Shown here piece by piece: positions 1 through 8,482 of a DNA stretch of 20,000 nucleotides (position 1 is its first letter; every line of letters starts with the position of its first letter). The position numbers and the translations under genes were made by a program. Source of the stretch: Sphaeroforma sirkka (taxonomy: Eukaryota; Opisthokonta; Ichthyosporea; Ichthyophonida); NCBI GenBank assembly GCA_001586965.3, contig LUCW03000295.1:1-20000 (forward strand), read 5' to 3'. A model generated the notes under the pieces. The model had not been told where the DNA came from. It ran no database searches and worked only from the letters and a program-made list of their open reading frames with translations.

Positions 1-579
1 TCAAAACTATATTAAACTAAAAAATACAATTTAGTCAGTTAGGATTTAGCAGTGGTAGCTTGTGTAAGAATGATCGGGACTGCCTCTTGTTTAAGAGCCT
101 AAATATCCTCGATCACACAGGGCACACCTCTAGCTGTTCTTTGTTGAATAATTTTCACTAGAAGAAGTACTAAGTGTTCATGACCACTTGCCTAATTTGT
201 AAATAGACATAATAACGTAAGTCACGTTAATACATTGAGCTGATATAAATAAAGTTCCATCTGAAGAAAAGTTAAAAAGAAAAAAAAAGACTTATTGGAG
301 TTTTGGAGATTGGCGGGAGGACCAAAATCTATAAGTAGTAGTTCGGAGATTATAAAATTTAGTTTATAATATCCTACATCTACTAATGTCTCAAATAGGT
401 CCAAGTAGATGAGTCATACTGCAAATACTCAGGCTATTGGAGCCATCAAAGTGAATTTAGAACACTTTGGAAATATTGGAAAAAGAGCTTGTACTAAATT
501 ATTTAAAATACAAATAAAACCAATGTATTATCTCAATTGATCTTGATATTTTAGACTGACCGGAGGCCGTATTTCTACA
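1..579 (-). repeat. LTR 1 (downstream LTR of copy L)
   Basis: Aligns along its whole length with 7074-7645 and 13936-14502. In transcription sense it begins with TGTAGAAATACGG at 579, giving the expected TG start. The other terminus is not defined because the repeat runs to base 1. It differs from both other LTRs by small indels, for example an extra triplet near 163-168, an extra base near 154 (T run) and near 236, and CA instead of GT near 124. Confidence 0.92.
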
Positions 580-737
580 TAGCCCCAGTAGCTTTTAGAA
601 CTACGAACGTACGTTAAGATACGATCTAGTTGGTAAAAGCGAAAACCAAAGTAAAAACGGTTTCGGTCATGACTTATCGAGTAAGTATGTGCCTATATGT
701 ACGAGTTCAAGACTCATGTTGTACTCTATGTCGTTTA
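580..737 (-). other. 3' noncoding stretch and candidate polypurine tract of copy L
   Basis: Counterpart of the 7646-7800 stretch. CTGGGGCTA on the minus strand abuts LTR 1 (580-588), with one G fewer than in copy R. The palindrome AACGTACGTT is conserved at 606-615. The plus-strand ORF that crosses this region reads against the integrase tail and has no independent support. Confidence 0.4.
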
Positions 738-930
738 GTATTTGGTCCAGTAACCATTTCCGATGTAGGCGCCTTACGTTTATTATTTGGTAAGGTAATA
801 GCCAAAGGCTGTTCTTCATTAGTAAGTAAGTTTGAACAATTTTTCTGCACTGTTGGTAAGCAGATCAGAAAGTTTAGTCACGTAGGAAGTAGGTGGCAAA
901 TAGGGAATTTCAGATCCGTCAGGGGTTTGT
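738..930 (-). pseudogene. pol C-terminal tail, copy L (frame lost)
   Basis: Nucleotide counterpart of the copy R tail at 7801-8001, with an extra T near 843 that shifts the frame. The TAA that ends copy R is AAA-like here (near 735) and would not terminate. No separate gene is supported in this stretch on either strand. Confidence 0.5.
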
Positions 931-1430
931 AGTCACCTGAGGAAACCCTTTTCGTTTATCTCGTGTGTTCTTATGTAAACGCTTATTCCATTTCTTATTA
1001 AAGATACGAAGAAAGTCGCGAGATTCACGAAATGCATCGGAGGTTAGCCAAGCTACTGTCCCATCCATGAAACAGGTCTTGTAGTAAGTGTAACCGTCTT
1101 CGGATGTTTTATCAATTATATCTTTGACTTGTGACTCCATAACTGGTATATCAGAATCAAATGAGCGAGCGAATGAGAGTTCGGAGGTAGGGATACGGTG
1201 AGTGCCTAGATTGGTTGCGCTAGTACCATCAATGTTATTCACTTCGTAAGTATCACTCTTCTCATCATGGTAGGAAATAACAAAAGGTCCTATCGTCTTA
1301 GAAGAGAGTTCGGTAACGTTGGCGTTTCGATTTATAATGTTAACGTAATCGCCGACTTTGAACTGAACAATGTTCTTAGTGTTATTCCATCGGTCATACG
1401 CTTTAAGTAGGACGCGATTCTTGTGCTCAG
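919..1430 (-). pseudogene. integrase C-terminal region with chromodomain-like part, copy L
   Basis: EHKNRVLLKAYDRW, FKVGDYVNI, SKTIGPFVISYHDEK, then VKDIIDKTSEDGYTYYKT, GTVAWLT and FLRIFNKKW, uninterrupted here although copy R has a frameshift in the middle. The layout is an SH3-like barrel followed by a degenerate chromodomain. A Cys replaces the Arg of copy R after YYKT. The stop at 919 is reached because an extra G near 925 shifts the frame in the tail. Confidence 0.78.
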
Positions 1431-2030
1431 TAAACAGGGGTAAACAACGTTCTGCATATGCTCGATCTTTTGTAGCCACGGGGTAGCGTGTTTCTCGGGC
1501 GCAGTTTTATCAAACGTTGCTTGTAATTCACTATAGCGGCCAAAGAAATAGTGAAACGGGAGTGTTCCAGTTTGAGGATTCATGCAGTTATTCATTTGAG
1601 TCTGAACCCATTTCAAATGATAAGGCCACATATCCTCAACGTCGTCTAGTGCGGTACGCAAGAGTTTCTTAAGTTCTCTATGACGTGTCTCATTTGCACC
1701 CTGCGTTTGAGGTTTGTAAGGAACACCACGCCTATGGGTCATGCCTGATACGAGTATAAGTGCCTCCATTACGTCGGTACAAAACTCACTACCGTTATCA
1801 GAACATAGTACTCGAGGGAAACCGAAGTCATTGAAGACGTGATAGCATAATTCTGCCACTGTTTGTGGACGTTTGTTCGGTATTGCATAAAGCAAGTTAT
1901 AGCCCGAAGCCACACATAAGAAATGACAGATATATACATCGCCAGTATGCTTGGATCGCGGGAGTTTAACCAAATCGACTATGACTCGGCGCATCGGTTG
2001 GTCTTCTGTCACACTTTTAGGGGTGCCCAA
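1431..2030 (-). pseudogene. integrase catalytic core, copy L (complete DD35E)
   Basis: From KSVTEDQPMRR: VIVDLVKLP (first Asp), SDNGSEF (second Asp) and QGANETRHREL (Glu) all lie in one frame, with 35 residues between the second Asp and the Glu. Copy R has this core split, so this is the better core of the pair. The frame fails at about 1430, where one T of the CTTGAG seen in copy R is missing, after VVYPCLL. The remaining residues down to 1332 are off-frame. Confidence 0.9.
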
Positions 2031-2449
2031 CCGTATCGCTTGATCTGGTTCTTTTCACAATCAGTACAGCGTCGGTATACTTCACGTATGGTTTCTTTCA
2101 GCGCCGGGTGATCAAGCCCTGCACGAATAGCCATTTTATAAGTATGCTCATATGCTCGATGCGTTAAATTATGTATAATTTTAACTCTACTTTCGAGCTC
2201 CTCTAAGTCAGTCAGATTCTGCGTAACGCTGGCTGGATGAACCATAGTCCTGTTGGAAAGGGCAACCTCAGTATCAGGAGGGGTAGACTCCTGAGATACA
2301 TAATTGACAACATTGGATTGTTGAAGTATCTTCTTCAGTTGTTTCGCAACTCCTGGCTGTTCTTTAAGCAGCGCTTTAAGTAGTTGAGTGCGAGCTTCAG
2401 GTTCTCTTAGAGTTTTGAGTCTTTGATCCATGGCCTTAGCTAGTTCCAT
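2009..2449 (-). pseudogene. integrase N-terminal zinc-binding part, copy L
   Basis: MELAKAMDQRLK start, charged helical extension, HNLTHRAYEH and RRCTDC zinc-binding region, and WAPLK before the frame breaks at a T4 run (T5 in copy R) at about 2014. The residues are identical to copy R over this region as far as I can compare by eye. Confidence 0.88.
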
Positions 2450-2673
2450 GTTTTACGATCTAATGCCGTTTCAATCGGCATTACCTCGACTACAATCTTG
2501 TTGGGTGCATGTGTTGTACGAGTCTTGAGCTTTTGTTCAAACTCTTTAGACTCCTCTAGTTTAGCTAAGAATTCGGTTGAGGGTTTCCACTTAGTGGTAC
2601 CTGCAGGACCGATGCGACAAACAATGGTGTGTTTCCAAGGCGTCTTCTTAATAGAATAGGATCCCTGATACAA
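2440..2673 (-). pseudogene. pol linker between Dam-like domain and integrase, copy L
   Basis: Open frame reading YQGSYSIKKTPWKHTIVCRIG, then a Lys/Glu-rich, probably helical stretch (LEESKEFEQKLK) and ALDRKTWN before TAG at 2440-2442. The integrase Met (2449) lies in another frame, separated by an A4 run. Five A would fuse the two. No catalytic motif is visible; it is probably a spacer or tether between RNase H/methyltransferase-like and integrase domains. Confidence 0.65.
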
Positions 2674-2675
2674 AA

Positions 2676-3050
2676 GAACGTGTCGGTTTCACGGTCGACA
2701 TAAATAGGTTCGTCTTGAATCATATTAATTAAATCACGTATCCATGGGTCGGAGTTACGTAAGGGACAACACAGCGTAATGGTAGATTTAGTAATATTAA
2801 CATAATTTAACAACTGTGCGATAAGTTGACAAGGTGGGTTAGCCCACGCATTATGCTTTGATAAGTCAAGCTGAAATGCATCACCTTTAGGATGAGTCAA
2901 CGACCTATATTCAGAAACCTGTTTGTTATGTTCTGCGGCGAACATATCAACAGTAAATGGACCCCATCGTGATTGAGCGAGGTTAAACCATTTCTTATTT
3001 AGCATCCAATCGGTTGCTAATAACTCTTTGACTGTTTTCTGGTAGTCGGG
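2676..3050 (-). pseudogene. Dam/N6-adenine-methyltransferase-like domain of pol, copy L
   Basis: Follows RNase H directly in the same open frame (2565-3170). It reads LNKKWFNLAQSRWGPFTVDMFA, with Trp where copy R has UGA, then HNKQVSEYRS, GDAFQLDLSKHNAWANPPC and LCCPLRNSDPWIRDL. NPPC is about residues 111-114 and PW about 142-143 of this open frame. The pattern matches the Dam-like N6-adenine methyltransferase layout as I know it from phage and DIRS-type elements. The motif-IV aromatic is replaced by Cys. The frame departs from the true one near 2670 and its last roughly 35 residues are off-frame. The domain is preserved between two copies that otherwise differ by many indels. Confidence 0.6.
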
Positions 3051-3504
3051 CACAAGTCGAGAGAGCATGTCAGGAAGATGGTTATGTATTCCTGGAATGT
3101 GTGTTATATTAAAAGCGAACTTGGCAATAATGTCATGCCAGCGGCTCACCAACTGTGAATCAGGGTTCATATCTTTTAAGTATGTTAAAGACTTTTGATC
3201 ACAGGCGACAGTAAAGTAACTTCCATAAAGGTAGTCTTTAAACTGTCTTAGCGCAAGTAACTATAGCAAGGAGCTCTTGTTTAACGGTAGGGTAATTCCG
3301 TTGACTCTTATTATAACTCTTGCTAAAGAATTGTATGTAGCGCGGTTTACCATTTATCGTTTGGTAAAGCACTCCACCTACCGCTCGATCTGAAGCGTCG
3401 GTTGCTACTTGGAATGGGACACCATCCACAGGGTACTGCATGATGGGTGCGTCCATTACTTTACTTTTGACTAGTTTAAATGCATCATCACATTCTTTAG
3501 TCAA
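3051..3504 (-). pseudogene. pol: pol RNase H, copy L (one frameshift)
   Basis: TKECDDAFKLVK begins the RT-RNase H connection. FQVATDAS, KQELLA, CDQKSLTYL and LPDMLSRL give the four acidic RNase H residues. An extra base at about 3245 (GCAAG against GCAG in copy R) breaks the frame between the Glu and the next Asp. Sequence on both sides matches copy R almost exactly, so the domain is otherwise complete. Confidence 0.9.
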
Positions 3505-4279
3505 AGCTTTCCCAAAGGTCCTTTGTGCAGCCGTAGGTGACTGAAAGGCTTTAAGTAATGAGAAAGATGCGGTACCAGATCCGAGAAGAAGTTAACAAAC
3601 CCACACACAGAGTTCACATCTCTTCCAGTAATTGGTGTTGATAAATCCAACAGAAACTGTTTCTTGCCAGGATCAATTTCTACCCCTGCTGCAGATACTT
3701 TGTAGCCAAGTAAGTGTATAGTATCTTTAGCAAAAGAACACTTGTCTTCGTTAATCTTAAGTTTAGCATGATTAAGTCGCTTTAAGACTTCTTTAACGAG
3801 TTTAGCATGTTCATGTGCTGTCTTTGTAAAGATAACTATATCATCTAAATAGACTGATACGTTATACGACAGGTCCGCAAATAGTTCCATCATAACTTGT
3901 TGGAAGAAAGAAGGTAACATGTGTAAGCCTTCAGGTGCACCTTTAAACTGGTACTTCTTACCTTGCCAAGTAAAGGAAAAGTATTTCCTATGAGGCTCAT
4001 ATATCTGTAGTTGATGGAATGCAGCTTTTAAGTCTATCTTGGAAAAGATAGTCGCACCCTCCATTTTGCGTAGTATCTCGCTTATCTTAGGTAAGGAAAA
4101 CTATGTTGCGGAATTAGTTTGTTGATTGGCGACAGGTCTAGTACTACTCTTGTTTTACTAAACGTTCCATCAGATTTATATTGATCGACCGCTAAAAGAG
4201 CTAAGTTAACTGGGGTTGCATCATAATTGATTTCAATTAGACCCTGTTTTAACCAATCTTCGATTTGGGGTTTTGACAA
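3501..4279 (-). pseudogene. pol: pol reverse transcriptase, copy L (full-length palm and primer grip, two frames)
   Basis: Two open pieces join here. 4279-4082 carries VVLDLSPINKLI and ends where a GGG run lost one base (about 4095). 4064-3501 carries FSKIDLKAAFHQL, GAPEGL, YLDDIVIF and, unlike copy R, the full segment after it (INEDKCSFAKDTIHLLGYKVS). LLGY plus the following strand is the primer-grip part of Ty3-type RT. This copy therefore shows the undeleted domain of the family. It ends with a missing base near 3503 (GKLWTKE in copy R). Confidence 0.9.
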
Positions 4280-4919
4280 CGTCTTTGTGTCTCCAACTCA
4301 CGTAGTTATGTGAAGGACACTTTAACTTAGAGAAGTCGACGTTTGTTAAGTCAAGTCTAATGTACCCATTAGAGAACTTAAACATACACCAGTCAGTTAT
4401 TGCAATCTTCCTGTTTTGTATAATTAAGTCCATAATTATATCGGTGAAGTGCGGAATCATATCCTTTGCTTCACCTTCCGGAGATTTAGGTATCTTTAAC
4501 ATATTATCATCTGACTGATCTTTATTCGGGTCTAGCCCATTAGGCAGACCAGTGAGTGTTATACCTAAACTGAGAAGATCAGTCATACCTATAATTAAAT
4601 CGTATTTCTGAGACATGTCAGTAACGATTAGGTGAGTCTTCACTTCTCTTCTATCTAACAGCATTATGTGTGCATAGTCAATGGCTTGTTCGCAAGTAGT
4701 AACTTTGCCATTTCCCAAGATTAAATCAGTTGTTTCGTTATGAACAGCCATATCTGTAGCGTAGGCTACTCGGCGTGAGATAGCAGAGACTTCAGCCCCT
4801 GGATCAAATAGTGCCATAACTATTTCTCCATTTACGAAAACTGCTTGAAGGATACGTTCATCTCCTTTGGTATGAATTTTATTGAACATTTTCTCATAAT
4901 CTTGCTCTAGTGCGCACAT
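4233..4919 (-). pseudogene. pol: pol protease and start of RT, copy L
   Basis: Identical in layout to residues 1-216 of the copy R pol: MCALEQD start, ALFDPGAEVSAIS active site with DPG, and DLIIGMTDL. The frame is lost at a G4 run at about 4267 (G3 in copy R), just before QIEDWLKQGLIEI at the beginning of RT. The Met follows the second junction UGA by three codons, so initiation on a separate pol message is also possible. Confidence 0.88.
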
Positions 4920-4925
4920 ATGGTA

Positions 4926-5054
4926 CTGTCAGTGCTTAACTTGGACGCCTGGTAAGTCCTTGCAATCCTCTTTGTGCCAACCGTTAGTACCCTTGCAAGT
5001 AGCTCACTCTTTCATATAGTGTCCAAAATCTGGCTTGCCTGGTGCACACTTAAC
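4926..5054 (-). other. gag-pol junction of copy L with the same two UGA codons
   Basis: UGA at 5004-5006 and 4929-4931 are in frame with each other and with the protease Met at 4919. The possible donor GTTAAG (from 5054), the TACTAAC motif (4983-4989) and the CAG acceptor (ending 4926) are all conserved, and the segment is again 129 nt. In a copy otherwise rich in indels, this unchanged stretch argues that the arrangement belongs to the family and is not random decay. Confidence 0.35.
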
Positions 5055-6264
5055 AGGGTCGTGTCTACCATTCCACTTGCCATTACGTTTTGTGAGGTTG
5101 TAACCACACTTCTTGCAAGGCGCTCTCACCTTCTTATCACCTTTCGGTTCGGTAGAAGTAGAGCCAGTACCCCCCCTCAGTAGTAGTGCGAGGTTTCTTA
5201 GTACTACGCGCAGTATTAGTCTCTACTGCGTTTCGCTTAGTGGGCTGGGTGTAGCTCGTGGTACTAAGTACTCTAGTAGAGGAATTGGTATGCTTGTGTA
5301 CTATCTTCTCAAAGACAGACCAAGGCATAGATCGCAAATCACCATAGGCGATGATGTCATCATTGACTTTCTTAAAGAGGTTAGCTCCCAGAGTCTCCAT
5401 CATCTGACAAATTAATAAATATTCGCCAGTATAGGTACGACCACCCATCCAGTATTCATATGTGTCATATGAGCTAGAGCACCTCGAATAGTGGTATCGT
5501 TCGCAAAGAACTTGCGAGACTCTAGAAGTTCACGGTCACGTGCATCTTCAAAAAAAGGTGTTAAGTATATTATCACGCAACTGGTGCCAGGGTAGGGCTT
5601 TCCAGTTGGGCTCATGAACCTTCAAGATAGTTCGCCATTCACCTGGCTCACAGAAATGAATAAAGGCATTCATCATCTGCTTATCCCTAAGGCTGGCAGA
5701 CTCCTTAAGTTGGTCGAAGGCCTTCAGTGTCTCCACTGTACTCTCATTAGTAGAGAAATCGACCTCAGCCTGCGCGTTACCTAGCTGCTTTATAAAGCTT
5801 GGTTCTAAGTGTTCACGAGGCTCATGCTCAGTGCTACGGGCTGCTAGTGCCAAGATGGTGTCTATTTCCTTTCTCTTGTTATCGATTAGATAGCGAATGT
5901 TATCCGCTTTCCTATCGTCAAGGTTAGAGTCATTCAATAGACGGTCCTCAAGGACTTGCATACCAGAGCGTAATAGCCTGAGACGAGTATGTCTGGTTCT
6001 CACTTCCTCATCCTCAGGATTAGAGCGGGAACTCTCTAACGAGGTACTGGTGTAGCGATTGCCAAAATCGTGATTACCCGGGTTAGTTGGCAAATGAGGG
6101 TCGATATTACGAGGATGGTAAGCCTCATCGAGTTCCATACGATCATATCCTCTGACAGGGTTAGGTTTGTCAAGAGGATGGTCGATGGTAGCATCAGAGC
6201 TATAGAGATTAAATTTTGAAATATTATCTCTCTCGCCAGTGGTAACTGGCTTAGTAGTAAACAT
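5007..6264 (-). pseudogene. gag: gag C-terminal part, copy L (frameshifted)
   Basis: Same protein as copy R 11903-13036. It is open from MFTTKPVTTG at 6264 to about 5550. There an A7 run (A6 in copy R) stops it after NILNTFF, inside the capsid-like region. The remainder is split into pieces ending near 5447 (a missing G relative to copy R) and near 5170 (altered C run). The Cys/His-rich end with CGYN, VKCAPGK and HYMKE is present upstream of the UGA at 5004-5006. It retains about 30 codons near 6180-6220 (SSDATIDHP) that copy R has lost, so this copy better shows how the two Gag halves join. Confidence 0.85.
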
Positions 6265-6317
6265 ATAATTGCTGGTAAACCAGTAGGTCTCGGGTTCGAA
6301 ACCCGGCCCGAATTTTT
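6247..6317 (+). repeat. tRNA-like (SINE-type) insertion inside gag, copy L
   Basis: The plus strand, antisense to gag, carries an A-box-like TGGCTTAGTAGT (6247-6258; one mismatch to TRGCNNAGYNGG) and a perfect B box GGTTCGAAACC (6293-6303), 46 bases start to start. A T5 run follows (6313-6317), as at Pol III terminators, then TTC repeats. The T-arm folds. The acceptor 5' half does not pair, so this is not a working tRNA. It could be a SINE fragment or a captured tRNA 3' half. The A-box lies in sequence that also reads as gag, so only the B-box half may be inserted DNA. Confidence 0.6.
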
Positions 6318-6966
6318 CTTCTTCTTCGGTATAGGAAGAATATCAGCCAAGTGGGACACGATAGAGGGTCCACAACTGCTGCTGCCGCTAGCTCCTTCAA
6401 GAGCGCTTCAGTGCGGTTCAATTGGCGTCGAGATTGAGAGGATCCAACCACTCGTTGTCGAGTTATGGCGTCCTCAGCTTCGGCCCCAAGATTTGAGCTG
6501 AATGGAATGGCTTCTCCATCGATGGCGAAACCGAAATTTTCGGACAGGTCCAATACTTCCTTTTCGCGCCGGATTTGTGCTGGAGTGTCCTTTAGATGTG
6601 GAGTTATAATGCCCCCGACATTCGTATCCACGAATTTTCCAGCCTTTCGACGTTTATCCCCAATATTTGACGGCACGTGGTCAGGGGGGGCAAGCTGGAG
6701 TCCTGAGCTTCACTCCTAGGTGATACACGGACGCTGGCGAGCCTTTCCGCGGTAGTAGATACCTCTTCTTCCAAGGCTTTAGGATCCGACGAGTCATCCT
6801 CAGAATAATCCTCTGTACCAACCTCAGAATTTGCTTCCCGAACAGTTTCCTCGGCAGGCTCAACTCCAGACAGGCTAGGTGTTTCCACAGGGACCTCAGG
6901 AACCTCGGCAGGCTTAGCAGGCTTAGAGCTAGCGGCTCCCTTGCCTTTAGAAGTACCCTTAGCCAT
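6265..6966 (-). pseudogene. gag: gag N-terminal part, copy L (frameshifted)
   Basis: ATG at 6964-6966 starts MAKGTSKGKG as in copy R. The acidic region (SEDDSSDPKALEEE) is intact. A G7 run at about 6686-6692 (G5 in copy R) shifts the frame. The true continuation, PSNIGDKRRKAGKFVDTNVGG, is open in another frame to about 6373, where a G3 run (G4 in copy R) breaks it before the tRNA-like insertion. This copy retains the 8 bases near 6636 that copy R has lost, so the two copies are damaged at different places. Confidence 0.8.
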
Positions 6967-7073
6967 AGTATTTGCTGGATAGTAAATCGATGTCAGACAG
7001 TCTAGAAGCAGTACACTACTGTAACTACTATTTAACTGAAAAACATGTAAACTTCGATGGAAATTACTAGGTT

Positions 7074-7645
7074 TCAAACTATATTAAACTAAAATACAAT
7101 TTAGTCAGTTAGGATTTAGCAGTGGTAGCTTGTGTAAGAATGATCGGGACTGCCTCTTGTTAAGAGCCTAAATATCCTCGATCACACAGGGCGTACCTCT
7201 AGCTGTTCTTTATTGAATAATTTTCACTAGAAGTACTAAGTGTTCATGACCACTTGCCTAATTTGTAAATAGACATAATAACGTAAGTCACGTTAATACA
7301 TTAGCTGATATAAATAAAGTTCCATCTGAAGAAAAGTTAAAAAAAAAAAAAAGACTTATTGGATTTTGGAGATTGGCGGGAGGACCAAAATCTATAAGTA
7401 GTAGTTCGGAGATTATAAAATTTAGTTTATAATATCCTACATCTACTAATGTCTCAAATAGGTCCAAGTAGATGAGTCATACCAAATACTCAGGCTATTG
7501 GAGCCATCAAAAGTGAATTTAGAACACTTTGGAAATATTGGAAAAAAAAGAGCTTGTACTAAATTATTTAAAATACAAATAAAAACCAATGTATTATCTC
7601 AATTGATCTTGATATTTTAGACTGACCGGAGGCCGTATTTCTACA
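7074..7645 (-). repeat. LTR 2 (shared: downstream LTR of copy R, upstream LTR of copy L)
   Basis: Full-length match to LTR 1 and LTR 3, starting with TG in transcription sense at 7645. It sits between two complete internal regions and serves both. By eye it carries LTR 3-like bases in its left part (near 7190, 7229 and 7303) and LTR 1-like bases at several sites further right (near 7282, 7380, 7398 and 7433). It has its own longer A runs near 7339 and 7545. The inner end could lie a few bases either side of 7074. Confidence 0.93.
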
Positions 7646-7800
7646 TAGCCCCCAGTAGCTTTTAGAACTACGAACGTACGTTAAGATACGATCTAGTTGG
7701 TAAAGCGAAAACCAAAGTAAAAAACGGTTTCGGTCATGACTTATCGAGTAAGTATGTGTCTATATGTACGAGTTCAAGACTCATGTTGTACTCTATGTCG
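7646..7800 (-). other. 3' noncoding stretch and candidate polypurine tract of copy R
   Basis: Lies between the pol stop (TAA at 7801-7803) and LTR 2. Immediately before the LTR the minus strand reads CTGGGGGCTA (7646-7655), a short G-rich run where a plus-strand primer is expected. A perfect 10-bp palindrome AACGTACGTT sits at 7673-7682. No ORF is supported here. Confidence 0.45.
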
Positions 7801-8001
7801 TTAAGTATTTGGTCCAGTAACCATTTCCGATGTAGGCGCCTTACGTTTATTATTTGGTAAGGTAATAGCCAAAGGCTGTTCTTCATTAGTAAGTAAGTTT
7901 GAACAATTTTCTGCACTGTTGGTAAGCAGATCAGAAAGTTTAGTCACGTAGGAAGTAGGTGGCAAATAGGGAATTTCAGATCCGTCAGGGTTTGTAGTCA
8001 C
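7801..8001 (-). pseudogene. pol C-terminal tail, copy R
   Basis: Continues the integrase protein after a one-base shift near 8010 (KRKGF, then PQVTTNPDG). It is rich in Pro, Ser, Thr and Asn, contains a basic cluster NNKRKAP that could act as a nuclear-localisation signal, and stops at TAA 7801-7803. The family's pol therefore probably ends about 155 bases before the LTR. I recognise no domain. Confidence 0.6.
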
Positions 8002-8482
8002 CTGAGGAAACCTTTTCGTTTATCTCGTGTGTTCTTATGTAAACGCTTATTCCATTTCTTACTAAAGATACGAAGAAAGTCGCGAGATTCACGAAATGCA
8101 TCGGAGGTTAGCCAAGCTACTGTCCCATCCATGAAACGGGTCTTGTAGTAAGTGTAACCGTCTTCGGATGTTTTGTCAATTATATCTTTGACTTGTGACT
8201 CCATAACTGGTACATCAGAATCAAATGAGCGAGCGAATGAGAGTTCGGAGGTAGGGATACGGTGAGTGCCTAGATTGGTTGCGCTAGTACCATCAATGTT
8301 ATTCACTTCGTAAGTATCACTCTTCTCATCATGGTAGGAAATAAACAAAAGGTCCTATCGTCTTAGAAGAGAGTTCGGTAACGTTGGCGTTTCGATTTAT
8401 AATGTTAACGTAATCGCCGACTTTGAACTGAACAATGTTCTTAGTGTTATTCCATCGGTCATACGCTTTAAGTAGGACGCGA
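7998..8482 (-). pseudogene. integrase C-terminal region with SH3-like and chromodomain-like parts, copy R
   Basis: First part: VLLKAYDRWNN, then FKVGDYVNI and GPFV, the small beta-barrel expected after a Ty3-type integrase core. An extra A near 8343 breaks the frame, which resumes with ISYHDEKSDTYEV. Residues reading VKDIIDKTSEDGYTYYKTRF, then GTVAWLT and FLRIFSKKW, have the layout of a degenerate chromodomain (V-x-x-I-L, aromatic Y-x-x-K, W, terminal F/W helix). Such a module directs chromovirus integration to marked chromatin. One of the three aromatic cage positions looks substituted, so this is chromodomain-like rather than certain. Confidence 0.75.

Larger units (their letters stand above)
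1..7645 (-). mobile_element. Copy L: Ty3/Gypsy-type LTR retrotransposon, left member of a tandem pair, degenerate
   Basis: LTR 2 (7074-7645) is its upstream LTR and LTR 1 (1-579) its downstream LTR. Between them, on the minus strand, lie Gag, protease, RT, RNase H, a Dam-like domain and integrase. RT before integrase is the Ty3/Gypsy order (Copia has integrase first). The coding region is broken by about ten small indels relative to copy R, mostly in homopolymers, for example at about 6690 (G run), 6373 (G run), 5550 (A run), 4267 (G run), 4095, 3503, 3245, 2452 (A run), 2014 (T run) and 1430. It keeps the RT segment that copy R lacks. The outer end of LTR 1 is at or beyond the window edge, so the target-site duplication cannot be checked. 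Confidence 0.93.

Noticed and set aside
630..932. 100-codon plus-strand ORF near the left end
   Set aside because: It lies antisense to the integrase tail and 3' noncoding region, has no recognisable domain, and the matching stretch of copy R (7690-8000) does not keep it open.
6247..6317. A functional tRNA gene
   Set aside because: A and B boxes are present, but the 5' acceptor strand does not pair with the 3' side, the anticodon loop has eight bases in copy R, and the stem is disrupted in copy L.
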